DNA of 62,440 bases from Halobacteriales archaeon (GTDB lineage Archaea; Halobacteriota; Halobacteria; Halobacteriales; SKNY01), in NCBI GenBank assembly GCA_007118975.1, contig SKQO01000012.1:1-62440 (forward strand). Reading direction: 5' to 3'. The notes under the pieces are model-generated. The model did no database searches, was not told where the DNA came from, and saw nothing but the letters and a program-made list of their open reading frames with translations. A program made the position numbers and the translations under genes. Positions 62,332 to 62,440 of the stretch are shown piece after piece. Numbering within the stretch: the stretch's first letter is position 1; each line of letters opens with the position of its first letter.

Positions 62332-62440
62332 ACGGTGGTCATCGACTGGTTCCGATTACTGTCTGATTGCTTGGGGCGGACAGGCCGCCATCGGAGGACT
62401 GGCGGGAATCGCTCTGGTCCCAGCCTGATTCCTCCCCATA

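Overview
The window is chromosomal DNA of a haloarchaeon (class Halobacteria). The evidence is GC-rich DNA with strongly acidic proteins, an RNA polymerase with split B (B''/B') and split A (A'/A''), archaeal NusA, aEF-2, aIF2-alpha, aIF5A, Nop10, S27e and L44e, archaeal SepF, several haloarchaea-restricted families (HAH_0734, DUF5778, DUF5781), Tat-type lipoproteins, and AT-rich TATA boxes 25-30 nt before many start codons (leaderless transcription). I cannot name the genus.

Layout. 1-1.4 kb is a tnpB-only (IS1341-type, IS200/IS605 family) insertion element on the minus strand, followed by a Tat lipoprotein and an orphan nucleotidyltransferase-fold protein. After tRNA-Asp, 4.3-13.6 kb is the rpoH-rpoB''-rpoB'-rpoA'-rpoA''-nusA-rps12-rps7 operon, then a metalloprotease-like gene, a bicupin and aEF-2. 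17.8-27.4 kb holds a proteasome-fold protein without the catalytic threonine, hisA, hisB, an ACT regulator, an IMPACT protein, an S9 peptidase, an RNB-type RNase, a zinc-finger protein, a PUA protein, sepF and a frameshifted HTH regulator. 26.5-28.8 kb is a minus-strand operon L44e-S27e-aIF2alpha-Nop10-PAC2. A GT2/GtrA pair, initiator tRNA-Met and a five-gene dipeptide/oligopeptide ABC operon follow (29.4-37.7 kb).

38-49.6 kb carries a DUF92 membrane protein, a convergent pair of cis-prenyltransferase genes (one canonical, one lacking the catalytic motif), a cold-shock protein, hemA, a HAD phosphatase, two moeA paralogues (one fused to a periplasmic-binding-protein-like domain), Hsp20 and a UbiB kinase. 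49.2-57.1 kb holds the hypusination genes (aIF5A, agmatinase, deoxyhypusine synthase) interrupted by a tightly overlapping minus-strand operon: Mer-like F420-dependent methylene-pterin reductase, DUF447 flavin-fold protein, beta-RFAP synthase family, and a split MetE pair. I consider this one-carbon/methionine operon the most interesting functional unit, because beta-RFAP synthase is the committing step of methanopterin synthesis while haloarchaea are generally thought to use folates.

The right end has an MFS transporter, a nitroreductase, a methyltransferase and a histidine-kinase pseudogene with at least three frame breaks. Its N-terminal part is cut off exactly where the terminal hairpin of a second, truncated tnpB element begins (62,051). 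The two tnpB 3' ends share short DNA blocks, one of which is read in different frames in the two copies. This fits selection on an overlapping omega-RNA rather than on protein.
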